The position numbers and the translations under genes are program-made. The notes below the pieces were generated by a model. That model had not been told where the DNA came from and did no database searches. It was given only the letters and a program-made list of their open reading frames with translations. DNA of 64,000 nt from Marinobacter oulmenensis (lineage in GTDB: Bacteria; Pseudomonadota; Gammaproteobacteria; Pseudomonadales; Oleiphilaceae). The DNA is taken from contig NZ_JACHFE010000001.1 of the NCBI RefSeq assembly GCF_014201735.1, positions 434,001 through 498,000 of the forward strand, in the 5' to 3' direction. Each line of letters begins with the position of its first letter. Positions within the stretch are counted from its first letter, which is position 1. Below are positions 46,092-54,636 of the stretch, in pieces.

Positions 46092-46892
46092 ATGTTTGAG
46101 TTCCTTCTATTCCTGTTCATTGCGTGTGCCGTTGGCTTTCTGGTCCTCTCGCCACACTCGCCGCTTGCGAAGCGTGACGCCCGAAGGCCCGATCCCGTCG
46201 AGCCATTATTTCCCCGCCCTTCATCTCCTATCACTCCGCCTGCTAAGCCCAGGATCCCGGTCCCTTACACGCGCCGGAATCGGCTCATGAGTCATGCTGA
46301 AGGTTCGTTCTTCCAGGTCCTGGAAACGGCGCTGCCAGCGGATCAATACCGGCTGTTTGGCAAGGTCCGGGTTGAGGACCTGATTGTGGTGAAGTCCGGC
46401 CTTTCCAGGGAAGGGCGGCAGTCCGCCCGAAACCGCATCCGCAGCAGGCATGTTGATATTGTTGTGGTGGATAGCAAAACGTTTGTGCCGGTGTGGGCCA
46501 TTGAGCTGGACGATAAGAGCCATCGGGCCAAAGATCGACAGGAGCGGGACGAGTTTCTGGATCGAGCTTTTGAGGCGGCCGGTTTGCCGCTGATCCGGTT
46601 TCCGGCAAAACGGGGTTATAGCCGGGAGTTCATTCTATCCACGCTCGGCCTTTCTGATACCCCGGATAAAACGCCTGAGCCAATAGCACTAGGCGTTCAA
46701 GCTCCAAGTGAGGAACCAGAGCCGGTTACAGAGCCAGCCCCAGCGGCTGTCCCCGAGCCGGGTAACTGCTCAAGGTGCTATGCGCCAATGAAGATACGCA
46801 ACATCAAGGGAGCGGGAGGAAAAACAGTACAGGTGAAGGTCTGCTCTCGATACCCGAAATGTCGCCGCATGGTGCCCCTGAGTACCTCATAG
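46092..46892 (+). CDS. DUF2726 protein with membrane anchor and zinc ribbon
   Basis: 266 residues, behind an AAGG ribosome site. An N-terminal membrane helix (about 3-20) is followed by a proline-rich linker. The DUF2726 nuclease-like domain covers about 65-195: SHAEGSFFQVLETALPADQYRLFGKVRVEDLI, then HVDIVVVDSKTFVPVWAIELDDKSH with D and E-L-D residues like a PD-(D/E)XK core. A second proline/glutamate linker leads to a C-terminal four-cysteine ribbon (CSRCYAPM ... CSRYPKCRR). DUF2726 proteins are frequent in mobile islands. DNA cleavage is an inference. Confidence 0.8.
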   Translation: MFEFLLFLFIACAVGFLVLSPHSPLAKRDARRPDPVEPLFPRPSSPITPPAKPRIPVPYTRRNRLMSHAEGSFFQVLETALPADQYRLFGKVRVEDLIVVKSGLSREGRQSARNRIRSRHVDIVVVDSKTFVPVWAIELDDKSHRAKDRQERDEFLDRAFEAAGLPLIRFPAKRGYSREFILSTLGLSDTPDKTPEPIALGVQAPSEEPEPVTEPAPAAVPEPGNCSRCYAPMKIRNIKGAGGKTVQVKVCSRYPKCRRMVPLSTS

Positions 46893-47129
46893 TCCTGACT
46901 GTGTGATACAGCTCCTGGGCGAAAGAGTGCATGCGCAACTGACATGTCGTGGCGACTGTAGGCAATCTCTCACGCTAGGTGGAGAAATTGCCTCTGCCGA
47001 TTCCCGGCCAGCGCGCTAACCTGAGCCGTGAGTCGCTTATCCCGGGATTGGATAGACTCAGTGCCGGCATGGATGCCAAGGCGAGCGCGACACCTGCATA
47101 GTGGTGTGACTACAGGGAGAGTTCTGCTA

Positions 47130-48503
47130 TTAGGATATATCTTTAGCTTGCCGTGATGTTGCTGTGCTTAGATCACCGTCTTCGTCTTCGCCTGATGTTT
47201 TATAATCTTCTCCGGTTTCTTTAATGCGAGATAGCTGGAAATCGCCACCTATTTCATTTTTCATGTATTGTTTTAATAGGTCCATTTTTAGTTGAGCTCT
47301 CAGTGCGTATTTGATTTCTGGGTCATTTACGTCATCAAATACAGAATTTGATACTTCTTTCGCTATTATCGAGAGCTTTGTCATTGCTAGGCGTTCATCA
47401 TAAATTCTTGTCATTTCCGAGATGAAAAACTTGCATATTTTAAAAGACGCCGTGATCAGACCTATTGTGACTAGTGTGAATGGGAGTCGGGATATCACCG
47501 TTGATATGACTCCATTTAATGAGGTTTCGGTGTGTAGAAGGTCTATAGAGTTTGATATCAAGATTATGGTCAGAGTGGCCATAATAACTACAGGGATGCT
47601 TGCTAGGGCATAATATTTTTTTATGTTTTTCTCCCCTTCGCTGATGTAGTCTGAAAGTTCTGAAGAGAATGTGTTTTTATCCTCAATAAGTCTTTGTAGA
47701 TCGGACTTAAGGTCATTCGTTTCTGATATTAGTTTTGAGCGTTCGTCAGACTTTACCTCAATGGAGTTTTCTATGTTGGTTAGTTTGTTGCTCGCAGTTA
47801 ATAGACTTTCTTCTTTTTCCGCTACTGTTTGAGTTATTTCTGAAATCTTGGTGTTTAGTTCTTCTAATATTAAGTCAGATGACTTCTTTTGGTCCGATAG
47901 TACGGCTATTTCTTGCTCTATCTCCTGTTTTCGAAGTTCGTTGTCTTGTATTTCATTTTCTGTTCTCTCGATTTCTTCTTGTGTTTCTTTGCCGAAATCA
48001 ACGATTGATGTTCTTTGGGTTAATAGCTGACTTGCATAATCTGCGATGCTCTCAAAATCAGATTCTGTATATCCGTATATTTCAATTCCTGAGATTTCCG
48101 GCCTATTCTTGAGCTTTGCTTTCCCTTTTGCAGAGATTGTCAGCTCTGTTACTACCTTGTTTACGAAAATGAAAATCTTGCCATCGTTTGTTTTTCTGTC
48201 AGGCTTTATTGTTTCCGATGAGCCCTCAATTCCTTTTATTGTTATTTCGAATTCGGAAGAAAATTGTTTTATCGGGCTAGTTGTTTCTATTTGTATATTT
48301 CTTAGCAGAAAAGTGTTGTCTATAGTTATACTTGAGTCGCTTTTCCTGAATTTTGTGGGAGGTGCGCTTTTTGTTCCGATGAGTTCTTTTAATTTTTGGC
48401 TTCCGGATATAAACGATAAAGGTAGTGCAACTACATTGGGGGCTGACTCAAGGGTATCACGAGCATCTTGAATGGCATCTTCTACTTCATCGTAATTAGA
48501 CAT
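47130..48503 (-). CDS. Coiled-coil membrane protein of unknown function
   Basis: 457 residues; not recognised. The coding sequence is much richer in A+T than its neighbours (many TTT, ATA and AAA-type codons), a sign of transfer. Domains by eye: a helical start, a beta-rich soluble region at about 58-145 ending EISGIEIYGY (reminiscent of a discoidin/galactose-binding-like sandwich, unproven), a long heptad-rich coiled coil at about 170-295 (Glu/Lys/Leu/Ile), two membrane helices at about 298-320 and 333-358, and an acidic soluble tail. It is the largest cargo gene of the tRNA-Phe island. A sensor-type defence role is possible but unsupported by a known domain. Confidence 0.8.
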   Translation of the reverse strand: MSNYDEVEDAIQDARDTLESAPNVVALPLSFISGSQKLKELIGTKSAPPTKFRKSDSSITIDNTFLLRNIQIETTSPIKQFSSEFEITIKGIEGSSETIKPDRKTNDGKIFIFVNKVVTELTISAKGKAKLKNRPEISGIEIYGYTESDFESIADYASQLLTQRTSIVDFGKETQEEIERTENEIQDNELRKQEIEQEIAVLSDQKKSSDLILEELNTKISEITQTVAEKEESLLTASNKLTNIENSIEVKSDERSKLISETNDLKSDLQRLIEDKNTFSSELSDYISEGEKNIKKYYALASIPVVIMATLTIILISNSIDLLHTETSLNGVISTVISRLPFTLVTIGLITASFKICKFFISEMTRIYDERLAMTKLSIIAKEVSNSVFDDVNDPEIKYALRAQLKMDLLKQYMKNEIGGDFQLSRIKETGEDYKTSGEDEDGDLSTATSRQAKDIS

Positions 48504-48552
48504 TAGTTCCCCTATGCTAGTGTTGTGTTTTGGTTTGGTGGCATCGATACAC

Positions 48553-48870
48553 TTAGCTACAGTAGCTTTCTATTTTTTGGGTGCGCCTTTCGCTCTCATT
48601 CTGCTGCTTCCAAAACTCGCAAAGCTGTTGATTCATTGTGCTGTTGCCCGAGTCCTGGCTTTGACTCTCTCCGTCTAGCTTCCTTTGCAGCGCTCTCTGA
48701 AGTTTAGTCTCACCATCGCCCGCCATCTGCTCAAGTATCATCCGTTGCTTTAACCGGTTCAGGGTCTCGATACCTTCCTGGATAGGGCCTTTCTCTGCAT
48801 GGGAGAGAGAGGGTGTACAGAATATGAGAATGGATGCGGTGATCAGTCCTTTGATTGTCTTAGTAGCCAT
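48553..48870 (-). CDS. Small secreted hypothetical protein
   Basis: 105 residues from ATG 48870, chosen because GGGAG lies upstream; the frame is open to 48915. A signal peptide (MATKTIKGLITASILIFCTPSLSHA) is followed by a polar, Gln/Glu/Arg-rich helical region and two cysteines near the C-terminus (QLCEFWKQQNE ... ESYCS). No family recognised. It precedes the coiled-coil gene on the same strand by 49 bases between stop and start, so the two may be co-transcribed. Confidence 0.65.
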   Translation of the reverse strand: MATKTIKGLITASILIFCTPSLSHAEKGPIQEGIETLNRLKQRMILEQMAGDGETKLQRALQRKLDGESQSQDSGNSTMNQQLCEFWKQQNESERRTQKIESYCS

Positions 48871-48951
48871 ACGACACTCCCTATCGTTCTTGTGATTCCC
48901 TTTCCTGGTTGCCATACCAGGCCATCACGATCCGGGCGGCCTAGCTGAAAC

Positions 48952-49158
48952 CTACCCTGCTTTCAGGCTGTTTGCTCTTCTAGCTTTCTCCGCATCCGTA
49001 TCTACCTGTCCGCATTCTGGGTCGGCCCTTCCTGTCATTAGCCACAAGGTGTATTTGAGCCGCTTCTGACAGTGACAGACGCTTTCGAGTAGGTCTCCTT
49101 TAGAAACCCTTCGTTTGTTCGATGCTTCTTGCGTCTTCTTCGCAATGCCGCGTAACAC
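48952..49158 (-). CDS. Doubtful small open reading frame
   Basis: 68 basic residues from a GTG start, no recognised family and no clear ribosome site. It is listed because a palindrome AGGTATACCT lies 13 bases upstream of the start codon and because it continues the minus-strand run of island genes. It may be non-coding. Confidence 0.25.
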   Translation of the reverse strand: MLRGIAKKTQEASNKRRVSKGDLLESVCHCQKRLKYTLWLMTGRADPECGQVDTDAEKARRANSLKAG

Positions 49159-49481
49159 GCACCCAATCTAAGGTATACCTAAAATGACGGCGTCCTTAAA
49201 ATCAAGGCCACTGGTTTTAAGTTGCGAAAATCAGTGTATCAGGGTCCAAAACAGTGGACGAGCATAAACAAGTTATTCTCTTGGAGCCCCGGTCGTGATA
49301 GACGGGCCCAAGTGATCCTGAAGCGCGGAAGCGATGGGTTGAGGCAAGAGACGAGTGTTGTGGGGAGTAGGAGCGGCTTACTTCTGCGAGGCGCAGTAAA
49401 CGATGGCGCCTTATGCGTGGGCGTTTGGTGGACACCAGAAACAACAAAGCCCGCACAAGGCGGGCTTTGTTATTGAATTCG
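49159..49481. other. Gene-poor stretch between island genes and tRNA-Phe
   Basis: 323 bases in the position where an integrase gene would be expected next to the tRNA. I see no integrase fragment. It contains the palindrome AGGTATACCT (49171-49180), the tRNA terminator (49444-49470) and the start of the right attachment repeat. Short frames in it (for example 49222-49476) lack coding signs. Confidence 0.5.
49444..49470 (-). terminator. Terminator after tRNA-Phe
   Basis: Perfect 11-bp stem ACAAAGCCCGC / GCGGGCTTTGT with a 5-base loop, T-rich on the minus-strand 3' side. It starts 12 bases after the tRNA 3' end and lies inside the island. Confidence 0.88.
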
Positions 49482-49529
49482 TGGTGCCCGGAGGCGGAAT
49501 CGAACCACCGACACGGGGATTTTCAATCC
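49469..49529. repeat. Right attachment repeat within tRNA-Phe
   Basis: The intact partner of 45866-45926, covering the 3' 48 nucleotides of the functional tRNA plus 13 flanking bases. Confidence 0.93.
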
Positions 49530-49557
49530 CCTGCTCTACCGACTGAGCTATCCGGGC
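49482..49557 (-). tRNA. tRNA-Phe (anticodon GAA)
   Basis: 76 nucleotides with encoded CCA. The acceptor stem GCCCGGA pairs with TCCGGGC, and the D-arm, T-arm (GGTTCGATTCC) and anticodon loop with GAA are all intact. It is the integration site of the island to its left. Confidence 0.97.
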
Positions 49558-49587
49558 GTGTTGCGGTCTGCGCTGCAACGGGGCGCT

Positions 49588-49616
49588 ATTAAACCGGTTT
49601 AGAGGTGGTGAGTCAA
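49588..49616 (-). promoter_or_regulatory. Promoter of tRNA-Phe
   Basis: On the minus strand TTGACT (49616-49611), a 17-base spacer, TTTAAT (49593-49588), then a GC-rich stretch (GCGCCCCG) just downstream like a stringent discriminator. Transcription should begin near 49581, about 24 bases before the mature tRNA. Confidence 0.7.
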
Positions 49617-49676
49617 GGCCGGTCGGTAAAAATTTCCGAATCTTTTCAGCGTTGATCAGGCCTTGAACAATCCCGG

Positions 49677-49949
49677 TTATTTCTCCGGCGGTACGTAGCC
49701 CTCGGCCTTGTCGAACGGCTCGTTATTGAAGAAGTGTTCCATCTGCGCCTGCAGGTATTTGCGGTTGTTCGGGTCCATCAGGCTCAGGTGCTTTTCGTTG
49801 ATCAGCATGGTCTGCTGGTTCTGCCATTCTTCCCAGGCTTGCTTGGAGATATTGTCAAAAAGGTCCTGTCCCCTGGCGCCGGGCATAGGCGGGAAATCCA
49901 GACCTTCCATTTCCTTCTGGTATTTGCGGCAGAATACGGTGCGGCTCAT
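49677..49949 (-). CDS. yggX: Fe(2+)-trafficking protein YggX
   Basis: 90 residues, the standard length. The N-terminus [21 protein letters not shown] carries the single conserved cysteine, and [20 protein letters not shown] is highly typical. YggX protects iron-sulfur clusters against oxidation. It follows mutY, itself an iron-sulfur enzyme, in the usual gammaproteobacterial order. Confidence 0.97.
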   Translation of the reverse strand: MSRTVFCRKYQKEMEGLDFPPMPGARGQDLFDNISKQAWEEWQNQQTMLINEKHLSLMDPNNRKYLQAQMEHFFNNEPFDKAEGYVPPEK

Positions 49950-50012
49950 GTTGACTCCTGTACGGGTTCTTTATCGGCGCATGATAACAGACACCCTGCC
50001 GGGTGTGAGGCT

Positions 50013-51077
50013 TCACAGCAGGGCGTTCTGTTCGGGTTGGGTCAGCAGTGTGCGGATGGGCGCGGGCAGGCCGGCGGTGAGGGCCTGGTCCCGGTGCAGC
50101 CAGCGCTGGTTGTCACTATCCGCCACGGAACTCTGTCCGGTGACGGTCAAACGGGCCGGCTGGATGTGCAGGTGATAGTGGCTGAAGGTGTGGCGGAAGC
50201 CGGCAATCAGCTCCGGTTCGGCACAGTCCAGCCCCAGTTTTTGCTGGCAGGCTTCCTGCAGTTCCTCGGTTCCGTAGGCCGGGTCCAGTTCCGGCAGGCT
50301 CCAGAGGCCGCCCCAGATGCCACTGGGTGGCCGCCGTTCCAGCAGGATGCGTCCTTCCCGGTCTTCCAGGATCAGCATCCAGGTGGTTTTCTCCGGTTTT
50401 TCCTTCTTGGGCTTCGAGCCTGGGTAAAGTCCGGTTTCCCCCGCCGCATAGGCAGTGCAGCCCGGTTGAACCGGGCAGGCCTGGCAGTCCGGCCGGCTGC
50501 GGGTGCAGACCATGGCTCCCAGGTCCATAATGGCCTGGGTGTAGTCCCGCACCCGTTCATCGGGGGTATGTTCCTCGGCGTGCTGCCAGAGTTGTTTGAG
50601 CACTTTGGTTTGCCCCGGCCAGCCGGGGATGGCGTGGTAACGGGCCAGCACTCTTTTGACGTTGCCATCGAGTATGGCGGCCCGCTTGCCGAAGGCCTGG
50701 GCGATGATGGCGGCGGCCGTGGAGCGGCCAATGCCGGTCAGTGATTCCAGTTGTTCCTGGTCTTCCGGAAACTCGCCCCCGAATTCTTCGACCACTTGCC
50801 GGGCAGCCTTGTGGATGTTGCGTGCCCGGGCGTAATACCCCAGCCCGGACCAGTGGCTGAGTACATCATCCACGGGAGCCGATGCCAGTGCCTGGACATC
50901 CGGGAAGCGGGCCATGAAGGCCTCGAAGTAGGGGATCACTGTCGCCACCTGGGTCTGCTGGAGCATGATCTCCGATACCCAGACCCGGTAGGCGTTCTGG
51001 TTGTGGTGCCACGGCAGGTCGTGCCTGCCGTGCTGGTCGTACCAGGTGAGCAGTTTCTGGGCGAAGCGGTCCGGCAT
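50013..51077 (-). CDS. mutY: Adenine DNA glycosylase MutY
   Basis: 354 residues. Removes adenine mispaired with 8-oxoguanine. The catalytic glutamate is in VSEIMLQQTQVATVIPYF, the helix-hairpin-helix is LTGIGRSTAAAI, and the catalytic aspartate is in AILDGNVKRVLAR. The 4Fe-4S loop reads CTRSRPDCQACPVQPGC (C-x6-C-x2-C-x5-C). A C-terminal NUDIX-like domain from about 225 reads 8-oxoG. The start ATG overlaps the stop of the AsmA gene by one base. Confidence 0.97.
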   Translation of the reverse strand: MPDRFAQKLLTWYDQHGRHDLPWHHNQNAYRVWVSEIMLQQTQVATVIPYFEAFMARFPDVQALASAPVDDVLSHWSGLGYYARARNIHKAARQVVEEFGGEFPEDQEQLESLTGIGRSTAAAIIAQAFGKRAAILDGNVKRVLARYHAIPGWPGQTKVLKQLWQHAEEHTPDERVRDYTQAIMDLGAMVCTRSRPDCQACPVQPGCTAYAAGETGLYPGSKPKKEKPEKTTWMLILEDREGRILLERRPPSGIWGGLWSLPELDPAYGTEELQEACQQKLGLDCAEPELIAGFRHTFSHYHLHIQPARLTVTGQSSVADSDNQRWLHRDQALTAGLPAPIRTLLTQPEQNALL

Positions 51078-53257
51078 TACTTGAACAGCCCCTTGAGGGC
51101 GTCCTGTACCTTCTTGCCGGCTTCGTCGCCCAGTTTTTCCTGCAGTTTTTCTTTGACCTTGTCTTCGGCTTCGCGTTTCACCTTGGCTTTGGCTGCATTG
51201 GTGGCGATGTCTTTGAGGGTGTCGCGGAAGCGGGAGCCGTCAAAGGAGCAGAGTTTGCCCGGCTCTTCGGCGAAGTTGCCCCGGCACTCCACCGGGATCA
51301 CTACATTCTCCACATATTCCGTCACGCGGCAGGCCTCGTCCCGGTGGATCTCGCCGACGATGCGCAGGCCGACTTCGTAATCCACGGTGGATTTCTGGAG
51401 GTCTACCTCGCCTTCGCCTTCAAGCCGCATGCCGGCAAGGGCGGCGGTGAGATTCCGGTTGTTCAGAATGTTGCCGTTGATGTCCAGGGTGCCGCTCATG
51501 TCGTTGAATGGGGTGGTGGTGCCCCAATCGGAGGTGGTGAGTTGTTCCTGGTTGGCAAGGGCAATGCCCTGGCAGGCCATGCGGGTCAGGTTCATGCGCC
51601 GGAATTCGCCTTCGGCCAGGTTGAAGGTGATCTGGCCGTCGGCATTGTTGCGGAGAGCAGATATCCGGTTGCCGCTGGAGGTCACGTTCATTTTCAGGTT
51701 GGCGCCACCCCCGAGCATGTCCACTTCCGCCAGATCGGTCAGCAGCGGAAGGGTCTGCACGTTGGTGACGTCGGCGTTCATACGCCATTTTGGGTTGTCG
51801 CTGCGGGCGTCGAGTGTGGCGGCGGCACCAAAACCACCGTCATAGAGTTTGCCGCTGAATTCATCCAGCTTGAGTACGCCGTTTTCGGCTACCACGCTGG
51901 CGGTGACTTCGTTAATGGTCAGGTTGCTGACAATGAGCTGGCCAAGGCCGAAGTCTACATCCAGCACCAGGCCACGTACCGTCTCCAGCGGCAGCAGGTC
52001 GGTTTCCGGTTGCTGGCCGTTGCCGGCGGTCTCGGGGGCGCTGTCACCTGAGCTGGTGTCGCCGTTTTCCGGCGCTGGAGGCAGATAGCGGTCCGCATTC
52101 AGGTTGTCGCCCTGCAGATCAAACACCAGCCCGCCGTTGGCCAGGGTGTAGCTGCCCTCGCCATTGAAGGTGGTATCATCCAGGCCGATGGTCAGGCCGG
52201 AGAGGGCCACCACGCCAGGGTCTCCGCCGAGGTTGGCGTTGAACGAGATGGCTTCGAGAACATCCGGGTCATCGGTTTCGATGGCAGGTTGTCCGAGATT
52301 ATCCAGCAGGGCTTTCAGGGAAAATTCGGGTATTTCCAGCTTGCCGCTGATAGAGGGGCTGTCGCCAAAGCCTTTCACGCTCAGGTCGGCATTGGCATTG
52401 AGGTTGGCGAGGCTGGCGCTGAAGCCCTTTAGGTCGGCGGTTTCCTGCTCCAGGTTGGCGTTGAGGGAACCTGTCAGTTCGGCACGGGGGGACTTGTCGC
52501 CAAACGGTTCGCCAGCGAGGTCGAAGACTGCCTCAAGGCCGGACACCGCAAATTCGTTCAAGGCTTCGTTCGCGCTCAGGCGGGCATCAATGGTGCCGTC
52601 GACGGTCATGGCCGGCTGTGCGGTCTCTACCCGGAAACGGATGCTGAGCGGGAACTCCGAACCCAGGGTGATGTTGCTCGCGCTGGCGCCGAAGTTCTCA
52701 AGAGTGACGGACTGGCCGGTGCTACGGTCTGTGTAGTGAACGTTGGCGTTGCTGATTTCCACGCTCTCCACATTGAAGTTCAGCGGATCGCCACCGGCTG
52801 TGCCAGCCCCTGTATCCTGCCCGGGATCGCTGGCGCCGGGTTGGCCGGTATTCTGGGTGTCGGTCTGGCCCTCTTTCATGATCCGGGTCCAGTTGCCTTC
52901 ACCCTGTTCATTGGCCTCCAGATTGACTTCCAGGCCGTTGAGCAGGAAGGTGTTGACCTGCGGGGTCATGCTCACCAGGGACCAGAAGTCCAGTTCGGCG
53001 ATGAGCTGTTCCAGTGCAACGAACCGCTTGTCTTCCAGCTTGGCCTCTACCTGATTGAGTTCGAGGCCAAGGGGGATAAACGACCAGCTGATATCGCCGG
53101 CCAGCACCAGATCCAGGTTGGTCTGTTTCTCCACGGCGGCTTCGATCTGGGGCTTGTAGTCGTTGGGGTTGATGACGGCGACCGCCACGCCAACGGCAAT
53201 CACTGCCAGCGCAATCAGTGCGAGAACGGCGTAGACTAGATATCGAACTGCTTTCAT
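51077..53257 (-). CDS. AsmA-family inner-membrane/periplasmic protein
   Basis: 726 residues. One N-terminal membrane helix (about 5-27) is followed by a large periplasmic part with the AsmA domain (NPNDYKPQIEAAVEKQTNLDLVLAGDISWSF near the start and RLEGEGEVDLQKSTVDYEVGLR near the end). AsmA proteins are repeating-beta-groove proteins thought to move or organise lipids between membranes. A low-complexity Asp/Gly/Thr stretch at about 130-155 is a linker. It is translated just ahead of mutY with one-base overlap. Confidence 0.92.
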   Translation of the reverse strand: MKAVRYLVYAVLALIALAVIAVGVAVAVINPNDYKPQIEAAVEKQTNLDLVLAGDISWSFIPLGLELNQVEAKLEDKRFVALEQLIAELDFWSLVSMTPQVNTFLLNGLEVNLEANEQGEGNWTRIMKEGQTDTQNTGQPGASDPGQDTGAGTAGGDPLNFNVESVEISNANVHYTDRSTGQSVTLENFGASASNITLGSEFPLSIRFRVETAQPAMTVDGTIDARLSANEALNEFAVSGLEAVFDLAGEPFGDKSPRAELTGSLNANLEQETADLKGFSASLANLNANADLSVKGFGDSPSISGKLEIPEFSLKALLDNLGQPAIETDDPDVLEAISFNANLGGDPGVVALSGLTIGLDDTTFNGEGSYTLANGGLVFDLQGDNLNADRYLPPAPENGDTSSGDSAPETAGNGQQPETDLLPLETVRGLVLDVDFGLGQLIVSNLTINEVTASVVAENGVLKLDEFSGKLYDGGFGAAATLDARSDNPKWRMNADVTNVQTLPLLTDLAEVDMLGGGANLKMNVTSSGNRISALRNNADGQITFNLAEGEFRRMNLTRMACQGIALANQEQLTTSDWGTTTPFNDMSGTLDINGNILNNRNLTAALAGMRLEGEGEVDLQKSTVDYEVGLRIVGEIHRDEACRVTEYVENVVIPVECRGNFAEEPGKLCSFDGSRFRDTLKDIATNAAKAKVKREAEDKVKEKLQEKLGDEAGKKVQDALKGLFK

Positions 53258-53448
53258 GACCCGGTCCTTTTTCTGCCTTGCGGCCGTATACCGGCCCTAG
53301 TGGGGATAATATTCCGAAGGATAACGCAAGGTTGGCAAATTGACAGTGACGGAATATGACAATGTCCTGATCTTGGTTAAAATACGTCCGGACAGAATGC
53401 AGGGGTATTCGTACTGTCTGTGCCCATAATCATAAGAAGGAGTCGGCT

Positions 53449-53910
53449 GTGGCCATCAATGTATCGATTGAAGTAAGTCGGGAGCTGGATATTCCAGCAG
53501 GCTACGATGAAGTTTTCGATCTACTGGCGGATGTGCCCAAGGCGGCCAGCCACTTCCCGAAGGTCGCCCGGCTGATTGATCTGGGCGACAGCGTGTACCG
53601 CTGGGAAATGAAAGAAGTGGGTGTGGACAAGCACACCATCCAGACCGTGTACGCCTGCCGCTACCACACCGACCGCTCTGCCGGGAAAATCACCTGGGAG
53701 CCTATCGAAGACGAGGGTAACGCCCTGTTTAGTGGTTCCTGGACACTGACCCGCAAGGACAGCAAGACCACGTCCGTGCGCTTTCAGACCAGCGGTGAGC
53801 TGACCGTTGCCATGCCCAGCCTGCTCAAGCTGGCAATCAGCCCGGTGATCAAGCACGAGTTCAACTCCCTGGTTGATACCTACGTGAACAACCTGCGGGA
53901 AGCCTTCTGA
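53449..53910 (+). CDS. SRPBCC-fold protein (START-like)
   Basis: 153 residues with a GTG start, supported by AAGGAG 8 bases upstream. The pattern VSRELDIPAGYDEVFDLLADVPKAASHFPKV at the N-terminus, alternating beta strands and a long C-terminal helix ending LVDTYVNNLREAF indicate a helix-grip (polyketide cyclase/START-like) fold that holds a hydrophobic ligand. Ligand unknown. It is a single gene between asmA and hisB. Confidence 0.78.
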   Translation: MAINVSIEVSRELDIPAGYDEVFDLLADVPKAASHFPKVARLIDLGDSVYRWEMKEVGVDKHTIQTVYACRYHTDRSAGKITWEPIEDEGNALFSGSWTLTRKDSKTTSVRFQTSGELTVAMPSLLKLAISPVIKHEFNSLVDTYVNNLREAF

Positions 53911-53959
53911 ACTATTGCCCCGATTGATGCCTTTGCGGGACTCCGCCGCTCTTAACAGG

Positions 53960-53965
53960 TATAAT
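53960..53965 (+). promoter_or_regulatory. -10 box upstream of hisB
   Basis: A perfect TATAAT 48 bases before the hisB ATG. The region 17 bases further upstream is a poor -35, so the promoter call rests on the -10 alone. Confidence 0.45.
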
Positions 53966-54012
53966 TCGCGCTCACAGTTTTGGTAACCGCCAGTATTCAT
54001 CACGGAGTCACC

Positions 54013-54606
54013 ATGGCCGAACGCAAGGCTCGGGTAGAACGCGATACCCTTGAAACCCAGATCAGCGTCGAGATCAATCTCGACGGCACCGGCAAATCCA
54101 GCTTCGACACCGGTGTGCCTTTCCTGGAACACATGATGGACCAGATTGCCCGCCACGGCCTGGTGGATCTGACCGTCAACTGCAAGGGCGACCTGCACAT
54201 CGATGACCACCACACGGTGGAAGACATCGGCATCACCCTAGGCCAGGCCTTCAAACAGGCGGTTGGTGACAAGAAGGGCATCCGCCGCTATGGCCATGCC
54301 TACGTACCGCTGGATGAGGCTCTGTCCCGTGTGGTTCTCGACCTTTCCGGCCGCCCCGGCCTGAGCATGGACGTGCCCTACACCCGCGCCAGCGTGGGCG
54401 GTTTCGACGTGGACCTGTTCGAGGAATTCTTCCACGGCTTCGTTAACCACTCCATGGTGACCCTGCACATCGACAACCTGAAGGGCAAGAACACGCACCA
54501 CCAGATCGAAACCGTGTTCAAGGCCTTCGGCCGCGCCCTGCGAGTGGCTGTCGAAATGGACGAGCGCATGGCGGGTGTCACCCCGTCTACCAAGGGCGCC
54601 CTGTAA
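54013..54606 (+). CDS. hisB: Imidazoleglycerol-phosphate dehydratase
   Basis: 197 residues from ATG 54013 (CGGAG upstream); the open frame to 53980 is unneeded. Monofunctional form, without the phosphatase domain of enteric HisB. The manganese-binding motifs [16 protein letters not shown] ([10 protein letters not shown]) and [10 protein letters not shown] are intact. It converts imidazole glycerol phosphate to imidazole acetol phosphate in histidine synthesis. First of hisB-hisH-hisA-hisF. Confidence 0.97.
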   Translation: MAERKARVERDTLETQISVEINLDGTGKSSFDTGVPFLEHMMDQIARHGLVDLTVNCKGDLHIDDHHTVEDIGITLGQAFKQAVGDKKGIRRYGHAYVPLDEALSRVVLDLSGRPGLSMDVPYTRASVGGFDVDLFEEFFHGFVNHSMVTLHIDNLKGKNTHHQIETVFKAFGRALRVAVEMDERMAGVTPSTKGAL

Positions 54607-54636
54607 CCCGCGCATTCAAAGGACATCTGTACCGAC

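Larger units (their letters stand above)
45866..49529. mobile_element. Small genomic island integrated at tRNA-Phe
   Basis: A 3603-base unit bounded by 61-bp direct repeats derived from the 3' end of tRNA-Phe, the classical signature of tyrosine-recombinase integration. The right repeat completes the working tRNA. Cargo: a DUF2726/zinc-ribbon gene, a visibly AT-rich gene for a coiled-coil membrane protein, a small secreted protein and a doubtful small frame. No integrase, excisionase or replication gene is visible, so it is a decayed or non-autonomous element mobilised in trans. The island supplies the terminator now used by the tRNA. Confidence 0.85.

Noticed and set aside
45962..46234. Minus-strand frame at the left island end as an integrase remnant
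   Set aside because: No tyrosine-recombinase motif could be read, so it is not reported as a pseudogene.
46961..46992. Imperfect hairpin GGCAATCTCT / AGAAATTGCC after the DUF2726 gene
   Set aside because: No T tract and a 12-base loop; too weak to call a terminator.
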